From: Chionis minor
Lineage: Eukaryota; Chordata; Aves; Charadriiformes; Chionididae
Assembly (NCBI GenBank): GCA_013398295.1
Contig: VZSF01001209.1
Span: 186,001-250,000, forward strand
Direction of reading: 5' to 3'
DNA length: 64,000 nucleotides
A program made the position numbers and the translations under genes. The notes under the pieces are model-generated. The model saw only the letters and a program-made list of their open reading frames with translations. It had not been told where the DNA came from and made no database searches. Below are positions 51,856-62,296 of this stretch, piece by piece. The stretch's first letter is position 1. The number at the start of each line of letters is the position of its first letter.

Positions 51856-52487
51856 CTGAGCATGATGCAGATGGGATGGAATACACTGTTTGGTCAGTTT
51901 TGGGTCACCTGTGCTGTCTGCTCCTCCCCACAGACAGGACCCCTCTACGCCTCTCTGCTTCCAGCCCTCCAACAGGGCAAATAACAAGGTGTCTGGCCTT
52001 GGTCATTATTGCAGTAAGTCTAAGCAAGGGCCTCTCTGCATACCGTGCCTTGGCATCAGCTATAAGCATGGGTCTTATCACTCTGAGAAAGAGCAGTTTT
52101 CTGCACAATATGCTGTTAATTTCAGCAGTTAGAAGAGGCCTAGTTAGAAAGCAGAGTTACTGAACAAAATTGGTCCTGTTTTACCTCAAACCAGGACAGA
52201 CTGCTCTAAGTATTAGGTATTAACACGTTTCCCCTTCTTTCCCCCTTCCTCTTACTAGTGTTTTTAATCATAACCTTAAAGCCATTTCTAAGCACATGTG
52301 CTGTCACACAGATGGGCCCTTTTCTAAGAGTATGAGTAAAGCATACATTAGCATACTGCAAAAAAAGAGCAAAGTGCTGTGGTTGACTTTGACTGTCATC
52401 CAGTAATTATTGTCTTTTAAGAACCAGTGCTGAGGAAAATTAAATCTTTCTTTAGCTAATATCAAAGAGAAGATGGAACTGAAATAA

Positions 52488-52562
52488 AAACCAAACCCAA
52501 ACCCACCAAGAATCAAAAACCACCAAACCAGAACAAAAAACCCCACCCAAACCACCAAAATG
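52488..52562. repeat. C/A-rich low-complexity tract
   Basis: Irregular CCAAACC/CCACC units; the minus strand is G/T-rich with several GG and GGG runs. No fixed unit. Confidence 0.8.
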
Positions 52563-54340
52563 TTTAATTTTCATGTGACAGTCTGAAGCCACTAGATGGA
52601 TGCACATGTACCAACATGGATTTAAACTTCGATCCGATTTTAACTCACATAATGGTTTTATATGAATCATTGATAGTGGTATTTGAAAACTTGTGTATAC
52701 TGGTGAGTATCCGCTTTCATAGACTTCTATCAGTTGCTTGATTTTTCCCCCCCCCAGAGCTATTTAGGTGAATAAGAAGGTGGATGTTGACCTTTCAGCA
52801 CACATAAGTAAAGATTTTGGGTTGGATATGAAGTTCATTATAAGGAATGGGATTTTTTCAGCTGCAGTAACATCTTTTGATACCTCATGCAGGACATCTT
52901 GGTGTTCTGGGCTTCCAATCTTGCAGATAAATGACCTCTTAGTTTATTCTTCAAAGTATGTCTTTCAGTAGGAAAAGGAACAATGCACAAAAAGGATGTT
53001 GTGTGTACATATTTTTATCTATACAAAGTCAGGACGTAGCCTAAGAAGAGACTAGACTCAGGAACTAGGAAGCCCTGACATCTTTATCATACGTGTAACT
53101 TGGGTTCATTAATGATGTCTGGCCCATTTATCTAGAGTATGTTGATGTAGAAGGTGAAGCAAGCATTAATCATTGCAAATCAGAGTCAGATTGAAGTTTC
53201 CTGACTGTGGAAACAAGGTAAGTTTTTACTCAAAAAAAAAAAGAAAAATGCTGTACTCCTTTGTCTTTACTACAAAAAAAAAGGATCTTTTTTAACACAA
53301 GTAATATTTGCAATGTCAAGAAAGCTGTGAGAAAGTGAGTTCAATTATATTTTTGTTTGTGCATCAGTTGCTTTCAGTCAACACCATGTCTGGAATTTTT
53401 TCTCCTGTTGGTGATGTGCACCCAGAGTATGGATCAACCTTCACATCTTGAGAAAATTATGCCTGGAAGTTATCTTAAGTATAACTTTCTTGACATTAAG
53501 GCACTAAAGGACAGAAAAGATAAGATTTTAAGAGGAATGTGTCAATATTATCTAGTGAACATTTATAAGGGAAAAAAAAGTGAGAATGAGATGTTCAGTT
53601 ACTTGCACTATGCTTAAAGCTGCACAAATTTTAATTGAACTCCTGTTTCAGATGAACACTGAAATTATATCTTAACACACAAAATTATAAATAAATGCAG
53701 GAGGTAAGATGTAGAATTCCCATCTAAGATAAGGAGTTGAGGACTGAACTGCTGAAAAAATCAAAGAAACACAGAAAGTTCTAAGAAATGTATGATTTCA
53801 CTATACACGGTATAAAACATACTTTTTTGAATAAAAAAAATCTCATGAGATATAAACAAGAAGATAAGTAGAAAGAGGATGCTTTTTCAACATCCCAGTG
53901 AGATAACGTTCTTTAGCACACATAGATCATCCTTTAGTTACTTCTATTATCTACAGACACTAACATAATACCGAGTGTATCGGTGAGTGAGTGAAATTCA
54001 CACTATCCAGCTAAAGCCTAAGTAAAAGGCTGTGTGAAAAAGGTCATCTTTCTGCTGGAAATGCAACTGGAGTTTTGATGAGGTGAAATCCAGCCTCTGA
54101 TGTAGATCCAAAGTCTGGGCTGCCGCTCAGCTTGCTGCTTCTCTATAGTCTGAACTATATACAACACACCATAATGTGTGCCAGTGTTTGGCATAATTAG
54201 TAACAACTGGAGATGACCAGACTGATTTTTGAACATGTATATCTTGAAGAACGCTACTGTAGTTTGCTGATTTGTTCCTCACTGATCAATTACAAACAGA
54301 TTCTTGTTTTTGCTATGGCATTTATGTTTTAGTGCATGTG

Positions 54341-54370
54341 TGAAGTGAAGTTAGCTAACTTTTCACTTCA
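54341..54370. repeat. 30-bp near-perfect palindrome
   Basis: TGAAGTGAAGTTAGC pairs with GCTAACTTTTCACTTCA, with only a two-base asymmetry and no loop beyond the centre TTAGCTAA. It could extrude as a cruciform; no protein-binding family is identified. Confidence 0.75.
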
Positions 54371-57300
54371 GCTGCCTGTTGTTTGTTCTTGGTGACTAGC
54401 TCCTGATATTAAACAGTTCTGCCTTTGATCCTTGATCTGGTAACTGAAGCTTCAACATGGAGACATTGATTCAGACCAAAATGCAAGCAGCTCTATGCAC
54501 ATTTATACTGCAAACATGTTAAAATTTCTGTTCAAGACAAACAAATAGGTGTTAATTGATTTTACTGTGTTTTCCTAGATATAGTAACTATCTACACATA
54601 CTTCGGCAGAAATCTCTTTCATATTTAGAATTTAAATAGTTTTCCTGATTTTTTTTTTTTTTTCCATGAGAGAAAAACATCCCTCTATATATGGTGCACA
54701 AATTAGTATGTTAGAAATGGGAATGTGTCTGGATGCCTAGAAAACAACGGAGGATGCTTTGACGTTCAGAGACAGCACAAAGTGATCTTTTGACCAGCTA
54801 ATTAAGCATACTCAGGTTTTTTATTTTATTTTGCTTCCTGTGCAATTTGTGAATTTGACTTTACAGCTGGCCAAGGTGGATGGCATGACACAGCTTGACA
54901 ATCTGTGCCAGAACAGTAAGCAGATTTCTGAGTCATTACATGGCACAAAAATGTGGACTGCTATAGAGAAAGCAACAGTATTAGGAAAAATATTGGTATA
55001 AGTTTCCTTTTAAAGATAGCATGTGCAGGTGCCAGGTAATAACAGTTATGGAATAACTAAAACCTCATCTTGAGGTTTGTACCAGGTTCAAAAGTATCAT
55101 ACTTGTCTTTCTTAGCAAAGCACCAATACAGGTCATGAGAAGTATCCTCCCTATTCTCTGCTGCACTCATTCCTTCAACATACCGAAGAGTATTTGTGGG
55201 ATAGGATGCTAAATGTACTGACAGATGTTGACATACTCCTACTCAAGGTAATTTTTCTTCTTTTTCTATAAACTGTTATACAAAAATAATAATAAAAAAT
55301 CTTTCTGCAGTTATGCTTAGATTGATAACCGTCAATATCTACAGCACAAACCCCAGAATTTATAACATAGAGTTATTTAATTTTGAGGTTGTTTTTATGT
55401 AACTAAAAGACACTGAAGACACAAATGTATTGGCTAGAGATGGTGTAGTTTGCTTGGACAAACGTAAGACCTAGACTATACAACAGTTGTAGGGGGACAC
55501 AGTTACAACAAAGTATTTTGTTGGAGGGCATTTTTTTACCCCTTTCTGATTTCCATCCATAACTGGAAAAATAATAAAAAAAATATATAAAAAGATCTAA
55601 AATCCAAACCATGTGATTTTGGGAAATGCCACTGCAGTGTTTCACATGAGCTGTAATAGAGGTGTCTCAATTTCCTTCCCCTTCTCTATGGTAGACTTCA
55701 CGATTGGCAGAAATCTGACATGGTTCACAGCACCTTCTGTAGCTTTGTGATTCTTTATATTGACATAAAATGGTAGGAATCTAAAAGAGTCATACTTGGA
55801 CTCACGCTTGGAATGGGTACATCCAAAATATGTCAGAAGTCACTCTGGTGGCATTTCTGAAATAAGAACACCCTTTTGTTTCTTAAAAAGTGGATTTTTT
55901 TCCATGGGAGCAAAGTACAACATATCCAAATAGCTCTTGTTCCATTCAGTCATGCAGTCATGCCCATAGATATTTTAAGACTACTCTATTTAAAAATGTT
56001 TTCTCCATGAAAAAGGAAACTAAATGAGGTTTAAAAGGAAAAGCACAGACAAAAACACGAGCTTGAGTCCAGTCCATACGCATACATCTCTTTGAGACTG
56101 CATCGAAGACCAGTAGTGCAATCAATTTCACTGTGGAAATGAACACTGTTGTGCATTAAAACTATATATCCCAAAGTATTTAGTTCACTAAACATTTATA
56201 TTGATATTTTTGGTCAGGGACAAAAAGAATGGGAAGGACAGGGTTTGTCTTGAGCACGTTATAGCAATTCTCTTTTCTTTCTAACTAGAGTTCCAATTTA
56301 ATTGTAAAAGACTAGTTTAACACCCATTTTCTAAAAATCTGTTAGCTAGTGTTAATTATGCCTTCTATTAGTTATGACCTGAGTCATGCAACAGCTGTTC
56401 CACTATTTTACCCACAAACTGGCATGCCCATAATTACTTGTGTTGTCCTGTTCAGTCTTTTACAATGTCATAACATTAACTTTGCTCAGTCAATGAACAT
56501 GATGAAAGACCATGTCTCTTCAAACCGTTTTTCAAAAGCTTATACAAGTCAGGCTTTTGTGGTTGTGAAAGAGAAAGCAACATGACCAGTGAACATTACA
56601 ACTATTACTCCTTGAATATTCTTTTGGTGAATTTTCTTTAGTATATATCTTATACTTTATAAATAGAAAGCTTTCAGATATATTCTGATGAATTCTTCAG
56701 TATCAAAACTAATCTGGTGATGAAAAATGCTATCCTATAGCCCTTTTGCACCCACTGACTTGAAAAGGAATTGACTTAATTTAAGGTGCACTAGGAAAAC
56801 ATGGCTGAGTCCTCAGAAGTAATTTGCTAAGCTGAAAATAAGTTGCTAGTGAAACACTGGAGAAAAGAACTAAGTGCAGTGAAACCCTACTTTTGAAGCT
56901 TCTTAGAATGCATATAAATTACCTTTACACTCTGTTTTCCAGGCTTGATTATCTAGAGGCAAATATCACTGCTTTAGCATTCTTCCCAAATTCATCTCCA
57001 GGGTTAACCATCCATGTTTAATCATTGCTGATAATGAGATTTGTAAACTTTCAAAAATCCCTTAACTAGAACTCTGTGAATAGGTTTGTGCATAAAGCAG
57101 ACTGAGAGGAATTTGATTTTTTTTTTAATCTAAAGAGAAAGAGTTGATTGACTTTTTTTTCTTTAGCATGTTGTACTTCTGAAAATTTCACTATGCAAAG
57201 AGCAAGCTTGATATGCCACAGTGAAAGCAATAGAAAAGAAATGTAAAGAAACTATTCAGTTTCCTTCAGTACCTGAATATTCTTTACAAAACACTGAGTT

Positions 57301-58574
57301 CTGCTGTGTAGGTAGTCAGAGCACATATCTATCCAAGGGTTTCCAGACCGGGGGTTCATGTAAAACATGAAATAAATTAAATCCTCAAACCCTGCAAACT
57401 GGCATTTCCAGACACCTCCTGGTCATCTTACCAAGAAGATCCCAACAGATTACATTTCTAAGATTTTTCCTGTTACAGTGATTCCCAAATTGCCTTCAAA
57501 GAGGGCTCCAAAGCAAGCAAACTGAAATAATAAAGGGTGGAATCCAAAACAGAATTCAGAAAGTAAATAGCAGGAAAAAAATACAGGACTAAAAGGAAGG
57601 ACTTATGAGAGTGGCTGGAGCTGCACAGGAAAAGTTTGAAATGGATGTGAAAAATGAAACAAAGCACTGCAAGCATCAGAATGAAGAAATGCCAATAAAT
57701 GAGTGGCTGGAATGGAATATGAGTTAATGGAGCCCTGAATTAAATACCATTGCTTTCCTAGTGGTCTAAGAAAGACGCGATCAAAATGAATATCCTGCAC
57801 TCTGTCTCATATACTTATTTGAGGTTGTACCCACATGACTCCCAGAAGAAAGAAACGAAGATGGCCCTCCCCCAGACCCTCCCAAAAACCCAGCCACAAA
57901 CTTTGAAAGATTACCTGCGGCAACAAAGTGAACGCTTGAACTGTAACTGAAAAAACAATGTTTGGAGACTCTCTTCTTCAGGTTTTTTCTGCTTTTTTAT
58001 GTATTCAGCTAAACCCAGTTATCTTGAATAATTTCAGAATTGTTTTTAGTAACACTAGATCTAGATCGAATGACACAGGTTACCAGAAATAGCCCTACGC
58101 TTCTACAGATCTTCTGCAGCATTATTCTATGGTCACATACATGGAATAAAAACCATGTGTGGAAGAATACCACCAAATCACTGAAACATGCTCCATTTCA
58201 ATCGTTGTTCCCCTTCTTCCTTTTCAATTTTCAAGTATAGAAAAACCCCTGAAATTTTGAATGTGAATTTACCTGGACCCCAACAATTTGAAGTGTAAGG
58301 CTATGTGAAAGGAGAGTCTGCTCTTTTAAGGGTATGCGGACAAAGGAGACGTAAACAAGAACAAAGACAAACCTGACTGACACATGATAAGGGAAGATAC
58401 TACAAGAATGAACCTGGTTATTCACACTCATTGGTATGAATACCTGGAGTGCAAGGATGTTTATTTTGTGGGCAGAATAGGGAAAGGAAAGGGAGGAAGA
58501 CAAACACAGAGAGATGTAAAACCTGAGCAGCTAATATTATCAAAGACAATAGTCAGAAACAGACCTGGTCAGTC

Positions 58575-59170
58575 AAGGTAGCTGTTGGGCTATCGAGAAG
58601 CTGCAGGCAAACCAGGACTTCACAAATGATAAGGATGAAAACCTGAAGATCCTGGGTGTTGGAGGAGACTGGTGAGACAATGCCAGGTGCTGAGGCAATG
58701 TTCAGCGGAGGGGAAAGCAGGGAGGAACAAAGAGGGGTAGACAGAAAGGGATTTAAAAAGGCTGGTCATGTATAAAATGGGGCTGGTCAGTACACTTGTC
58801 TGGACAAGTACTGTGCCTCATCCACCCAATACAACCTGTCTCCTTACGCCTTCATACTGAATGTTTTCTCAATTATCTCTCTATGTAATCTCACTCTCTA
58901 TGCCATGTGTACATGTCTGGACTAACTGTGCAGGACTAACTGTCAGCTACTGGTGAGACTCGTGTGTGAGTGAAATTTTGTGCCAGCTACTGGAGTCAGA
59001 CCTGGGGGGTGCTGATGAGCATCTGTATCTTCCCAAAACCACATGTGTGTATGGGGTGTGCCTGTGTGTAGTGCCCTTGGGATATGTGCTCATCTCCACT
59101 ACTGGTTGAACCTGCAAACAGGAAAGAGGCAGCCTGGACAGGAGGGAGTCTGGGACTGGGGCAGCTGGAG
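58575..59170 (+). mobile_element. Probable ERV LTR-derived segment
   Basis: This GC-richer block has LTR-like order. A purine-rich region leads to a TATA box (TATAAAA, 58771-58777), followed by GGGGCTGGTCAGTACACTTG and GTACTGTGCCTCATCCACCC. After that come a T/C-rich stretch and a diagnostic-looking CAGCTACTGGTGAGACTCGT, with CAGCTACTGG repeated ~45 bp later. This resembles the promoter/R region of chicken ERV LTRs as I remember them. Boundaries and TSD are not visible, and there is no coding region. Confidence 0.5.
58771..58777 (+). promoter_or_regulatory. TATA box in LTR-like segment
   Basis: TATAAAA, preceded by GGCTGGTCATG and followed by GGGGCTGG. Spacing to the downstream T/C-rich stretch fits a U3/R junction. 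Confidence 0.4.
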
Positions 59171-60299
59171 AAAGCAGAAACTTTTAGCATCCCTTAACAT
59201 TAAGCTGCACACGTGTATATATATATATGTATAAATTACAACAGACACACATCCAATCTTGTGATATATAAGCAGTTGATGGGTTGAAAGTGTGGAGGCA
59301 CACAGTTAATTGTCTGTTCACTTTCCGAAGAATAAAAATATCATTGTTAATGTGAACACATTGCTCAGCTGGGGACCCTGAAAGCACAGTCCAGCTCAAA
59401 CACTACTTACCTAAAGGAAATGCTGACAGAAAGTTAATGAAATTTTGAATCAAGTGTTAAACAACTAATTTTCTATACCTTTATCAATCATTTGTTGTCA
59501 AGGAAGAGTGACACAATGCATACCTTTCCAAAGAATGATTATAGAAAGAAACAAATTTATAAATTCTTCAGATAAACCAAAATGGCCAATGTAGTCAGCA
59601 CATACACCCATTCTCCTCATTATTCAGGAAGTCTGTTCTGACAATGAAATTAGCTTTATTTTGTCACCTCATTTATCACAGAAAGAGAATTAAAAAAAAA
59701 AAAAAAAGAGAGAAATACCGTACCTTGCCCTAAGCCTTTTTCAACTAACTTCAAATTGTCATTAGAGTTCTACTTTGGTGTCGCTCAGTTTAGTGATCTG
59801 TTTCTCCTTTGCCGTTTCTAAACTTAATTACTACAGCTATATCTAAGACACAGAATTCTGCCGGAACAAATTCTTCCTTGGTGCGTTTGTTGGGTAACAT
59901 CATGCTGCCTGTGTAGTAAAATGCCAGTTGCTAGCAGCTTATGACATCGGTGTTTTCTCAATTTAGATTCTATTCTTTTCCCGAGCTAAAGTTTGAGAAT
60001 ATAAAGAACAATATTGAAGAATTTCTAAGCTCTGTTCTTAAGTTCTTCAAGCAGAGTCCCTTGTCAAAATAGTTGCAAAACTCTGTTACCAATGTCTCAT
60101 GCTTTAGCCTGAGTTGTTAGATCTGATGCCAGTTGTATAATGTGACAAGACAGGCAAGGCTACCTTTTCTTTTACTTTGTAAAAGACCTTGGTTATCCTC
60201 TAACTTCCCATGACAATTGTCGTTGCAAGCTGCAGCCATGTTCTCCCACTTACGTCCTCATCAATGACAAAAAGAATATTTCTGACTCTGAGGAGATCT
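59171..60299. other. Single-copy AT-rich DNA
   Basis: A short (TA)n run lies at about 59215-59229 and a 15-base A run near 59692-59706. No gene is recognisable. The A run follows no recognisable transcript, so I do not call a retrocopy. Confidence 0.5.
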
Positions 60300-60601
60300 T
60301 ACACTCTCCCGCTAAGGCACTCCATTATCCCTCTCCTCGGGAAGGTCCCGGGCGAGGCAGTCAGCCCTCCAGCCATGGGCGATGCTGCTCATGCCCAGCT
60401 GCGGGCCCAGAGCTTGAACTTACGTGTCATATCAACATTTCTGAACACATTGTTTTCTGTTTTCCAGCAGGGGTGAGCCATCAGGGGATGTATAGGAGGC
60501 GAGGGCTACTTTTCATCCTTTTGGGTTGGTATTTATTCACTCAGGGGAGACAAAGAGGCTCTCTGCCGGCAGCAGCACTGGCTCCAGCCGGGCACCTCAC
60601 C

Positions 60602-60620
60602 TGGCCTCCAGGTGGCAGCG
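60602..60620 (+). promoter_or_regulatory. Strong CTCF-like binding motif
   Basis: TGGCCTCCAGGTGGCAGCG matches 18 of 19 positions of the vertebrate CTCF consensus yGrCCAsyAGrkGGCrsyr; the only mismatch is T for A at position 6. The core AGGTGGCAG is intact. It lies in CpG-rich DNA, typical of occupied sites. Occupancy is inferred, not shown. Confidence 0.6.
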
Positions 60621-60647
60621 CGGGCAACGCCCGAGAGGCCTGAGGCA

Positions 60648-60692
60648 CCGACCAATCCCCTGTCATGGTTCTTGCTCCCGACCAATCCCCTG
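60648..60692 (+). promoter_or_regulatory. Twin CCAAT boxes in a 30-bp-spaced repeat
   Basis: CCGACCAATCCCCTG occurs exactly at 60648-60662 and again at 60678-60692. ACCAAT matches the NF-Y-type CCAAT core in forward orientation. NF-Y sites often pair at about three helical turns, close to this spacing. Confidence 0.45.
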
Positions 60693-60710
60693 CTGCCAGC
60701 TGCCCCTACA

Positions 60711-60720
60711 GGGCGGGGCC
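60711..60720 (+). promoter_or_regulatory. GC box (Sp/KLF type)
   Basis: GGGCGGGGCC fits the Sp1 consensus and lies 19 bp after the second CCAAT repeat. Confidence 0.45.
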
Positions 60721-61520
60721 CTGCCAGGCCTTGCGCTGCAGCAGAGCAGGGCTCCTGGCAGAGCGGCTGGGCTCCGCTGTGCTCTCTCAGGTTGCGAAGC
60801 CATCAGCAGGCCAAGCTAAAATAGCTGCCTCTTTCATTTGTTTTTCCCCTGATTTGAGCCGTTCTGTTTTCCCGTTTTTTCCCCTTGATACACACCCAGC
60901 ATCTGTCCTGCTGCTTCTGTCAGCAGTCGGTCAGGAGAGGAGGTGTCACTTGCACAGGCTGGGAGGAGGGCACGTAAATGCTGGCAGCTCTGTCTTCCCA
61001 TGTCTTGGGACGCTCCTCAGAGCCCCAGTCTGTTTGTCTGTGCTCTTCTTGCAAGGTGTTTTTACCTCCTCCCGCTCCGTAATCCATTATTCTACGTGCA
61101 TGGCCTGTGGCTGATTCATTTAAAATGTCACTGGGTAGCACTGTGGCTTGTATAACAATGTGGGTGATAAATGGGAAGTTTATCCCCAGAGCCTTTTCTT
61201 CTAGATTTATAGGCACTTTACATCTAGAAGGTAAGGATCGACTCACACCCCTCCCTGGTGCTTCCTCCTCCACCTTCTTCCTCAGGTCTTGTAGCTCCGG
61301 AAGCAGCAGATGGTGGAGGGCAGGTGGAAGGGAAGGGCCTGCGTGGTGGGGGTGGCTGCAGCCACCGTAGGAGCAGGTGTAACTGTCTTCCCTTCAGCCA
61401 GTCCACCCTCAGACCTAGGGAAGGACATGGCCTTACTCTCTGGAGGGGATGGATGTCCCATTCTGGTGGAGCAATGAGAATCAAGGAGGCTTGGATGTAG
61501 ATTCTCAGGTCTATCAGTTC

Positions 61521-61954
61521 AGGGCTACAAAGATGATGGGACTGGAACATCTTTCTTATGAGGAAAGGCTGAGGGAGTTGGGTCATTTTAGTCTGGAGAA
61601 GACTGAGGGGGGATTTCATCAATGCTTAGAAATACTTAAAGGGAGGGTGCCAGAAGGAGGGAGCAAGTCTTTTTTCAGTGGTGCCCAGTGACAGGACAGG
61701 AGGTAACGGGCACAAACTTGAATATAGGAAGTTCCATCTGAACATGAAGAGGAACTTCTTTCCTTTGAGAGTGGCAGAGCACTGGCACAGGCTGCCCTGA
61801 GAGGTGGTGGAGTCTCCGACTCTGGAGACATTCAAAACTCGCCTGGTAGCCATCCTGTGCAACCTGCTGTAGGTGGACCTGCTCTGGCAGGGGGGTTGGA
61901 CTAAATGGTCTCCAGAGGTCCCTTCTAATGATCCTATGATTCTGTGATTCTGTG
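61521..61954 (+). mobile_element. CR1 LINE 3' end, same subfamily as 1185
   Basis: A 5'-truncated CR1 starts near GGGCTACAAAGATGATGGGA. It encodes [20 protein letters not shown] (frame 61449-61691), then shifts frame, and retains the [19 protein letters not shown] region. There is a stop at the usual PREVVE site: GCCCTGAGAGG gives a TGA where a CCCAGAGAGG-type sequence is normal. The 3' UTR and (ATTCTGTG)2-type tail are intact. Compared with the 1185 copy it is longer by ~150 bp at the 5' side and very similar over the shared 280 bp. Confidence 0.95.
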
Positions 61955-62060
61955 AATTTCAAGATGTAGGGAATGGCATATGACATGGGTAGGAGGGTGA
62001 TGAGGAGCAGGGAGGGAGTCTGCAGTCGCAACAGTCTGGTCATAGAGTCGTAGTCATAGA
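61955..62060. other. Short spacer between opposed CR1 fragments
   Basis: About 105 bp, GC-moderate, without recognisable identity. Confidence 0.5.
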
Positions 62061-62296
62061 CTTTCCTCATAAGAAAGATGTTCCAGCCCCCTAGTTATCT
62101 TTGTTGCCCTTTGCTGTACCCTATTCAGCAGTTCCCTGTCCCTCTTAAACTGCGGAGCCCAGAACTGGACACAGTTCTGTGGCCTTACCACAGTTGTGGC
62201 CTTACCAGGGCAGAGTAGAGGGGAAGGATGACCTCCCTCAACCTGCTTGCTACACTCACTGCCCTGAGTGCTGTTTTTGTATTCTGGACCTGCACA
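62061..62296 (-). mobile_element. CR1 LINE internal fragment (minus strand)
   Basis: The inverted CR1 pol sequence reads (plus) CTTTCCTCATAAGAAAGATG, CAGCAGTTCCCTGTCCCTCT, GGAGCCCAGAACTGGACACA and GGCAGAGTAGAGGGGAAGGA. It covers the region just 5' of, and overlapping, that in the neighbouring plus copy: 62061-62086 is the exact inverse of 61542-61567. It has no 3' UTR or 8-bp tail, so it is not a complete 3' end and may have been cut by a rearrangement. A short internal duplication (GTGGCCTTACCA twice, near 62181-62210) is present. Confidence 0.85.

Larger units (their letters stand above)
51365..52198 (-). mobile_element. Solo LTR, same family as 1794-2501, 5-bp TSD
   Basis: This is an 834-bp LTR on the minus strand. 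On the plus strand it reads TGTCGTGGGTTTGGGCC... and ends ...CTCAAACCAGGACA. It is flanked by the perfect direct repeat GACTG (51360-51364 and 52199-52203). It aligns with the 1794 copy end to end. Shared landmarks (in LTR sense) are TGTCCTGGTTTGAGG, GGCCTCTTCTAACTG, TATAAAAGCTGAGGGATCA, GTCCAGTCTGGGACTTCCC and GGCCCAAAC. The TATA box is at 51848-51855 (as CTTTTATA). No internal retroviral sequence is present, so it is a solo LTR. Compared with the other copy it has an extra segment at 51696-51828 just downstream of the TATA box. Confidence 0.92.
52199..58574. other. Single-copy AT-rich DNA
   Basis: No gene is recognisable. It contains a C/A low-complexity run (52488-52562), a run of nine C near 52747-52755, a 30-bp near-palindrome (54341-54370) and a long T run near 54650-54663. 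Confidence 0.5.
60300..61330. promoter_or_regulatory. GC- and CpG-enriched island, candidate promoter or insulator
   Basis: GC content rises sharply here, clearest at 60340-60410 and 60545-60800, against AT-rich flanks. In 60541-60800 I count about 13 CpG, several times the density of the surrounding DNA but below classic CpG-island observed/expected values. It carries a CTCF-like motif, two CCAAT boxes in a short repeat and a GC box. Several frames are open across it (up to 149 codons at 60665-61114), as GC-rich DNA allows; none has a recognisable domain. It is not CR1 or LTR by eye. It could be the 5' end of an unannotated gene or lncRNA, or a boundary element. Confidence 0.5.

Noticed and set aside
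51674..51859. 61-codon acidic plus-strand frame
   Set aside because: It lies antisense within the solo LTR, across its octamer repeats.
52741..52971. Exon after the C-run AG at 52757
   Set aside because: The 67-codon frame has no recognisable content and no supported donor; a homopolymer C run is a poor polypyrimidine tract.
59690..59708. A-run as the tail of a retrocopied gene
   Set aside because: No gene-like or SINE-like sequence precedes it and no direct repeats flank it.
60526..61114. Overlapping long frames in the GC island as a protein gene
   Set aside because: Several frames are open at once, as expected in GC-rich DNA; no domain, no clear start context and no convincing splice pair.
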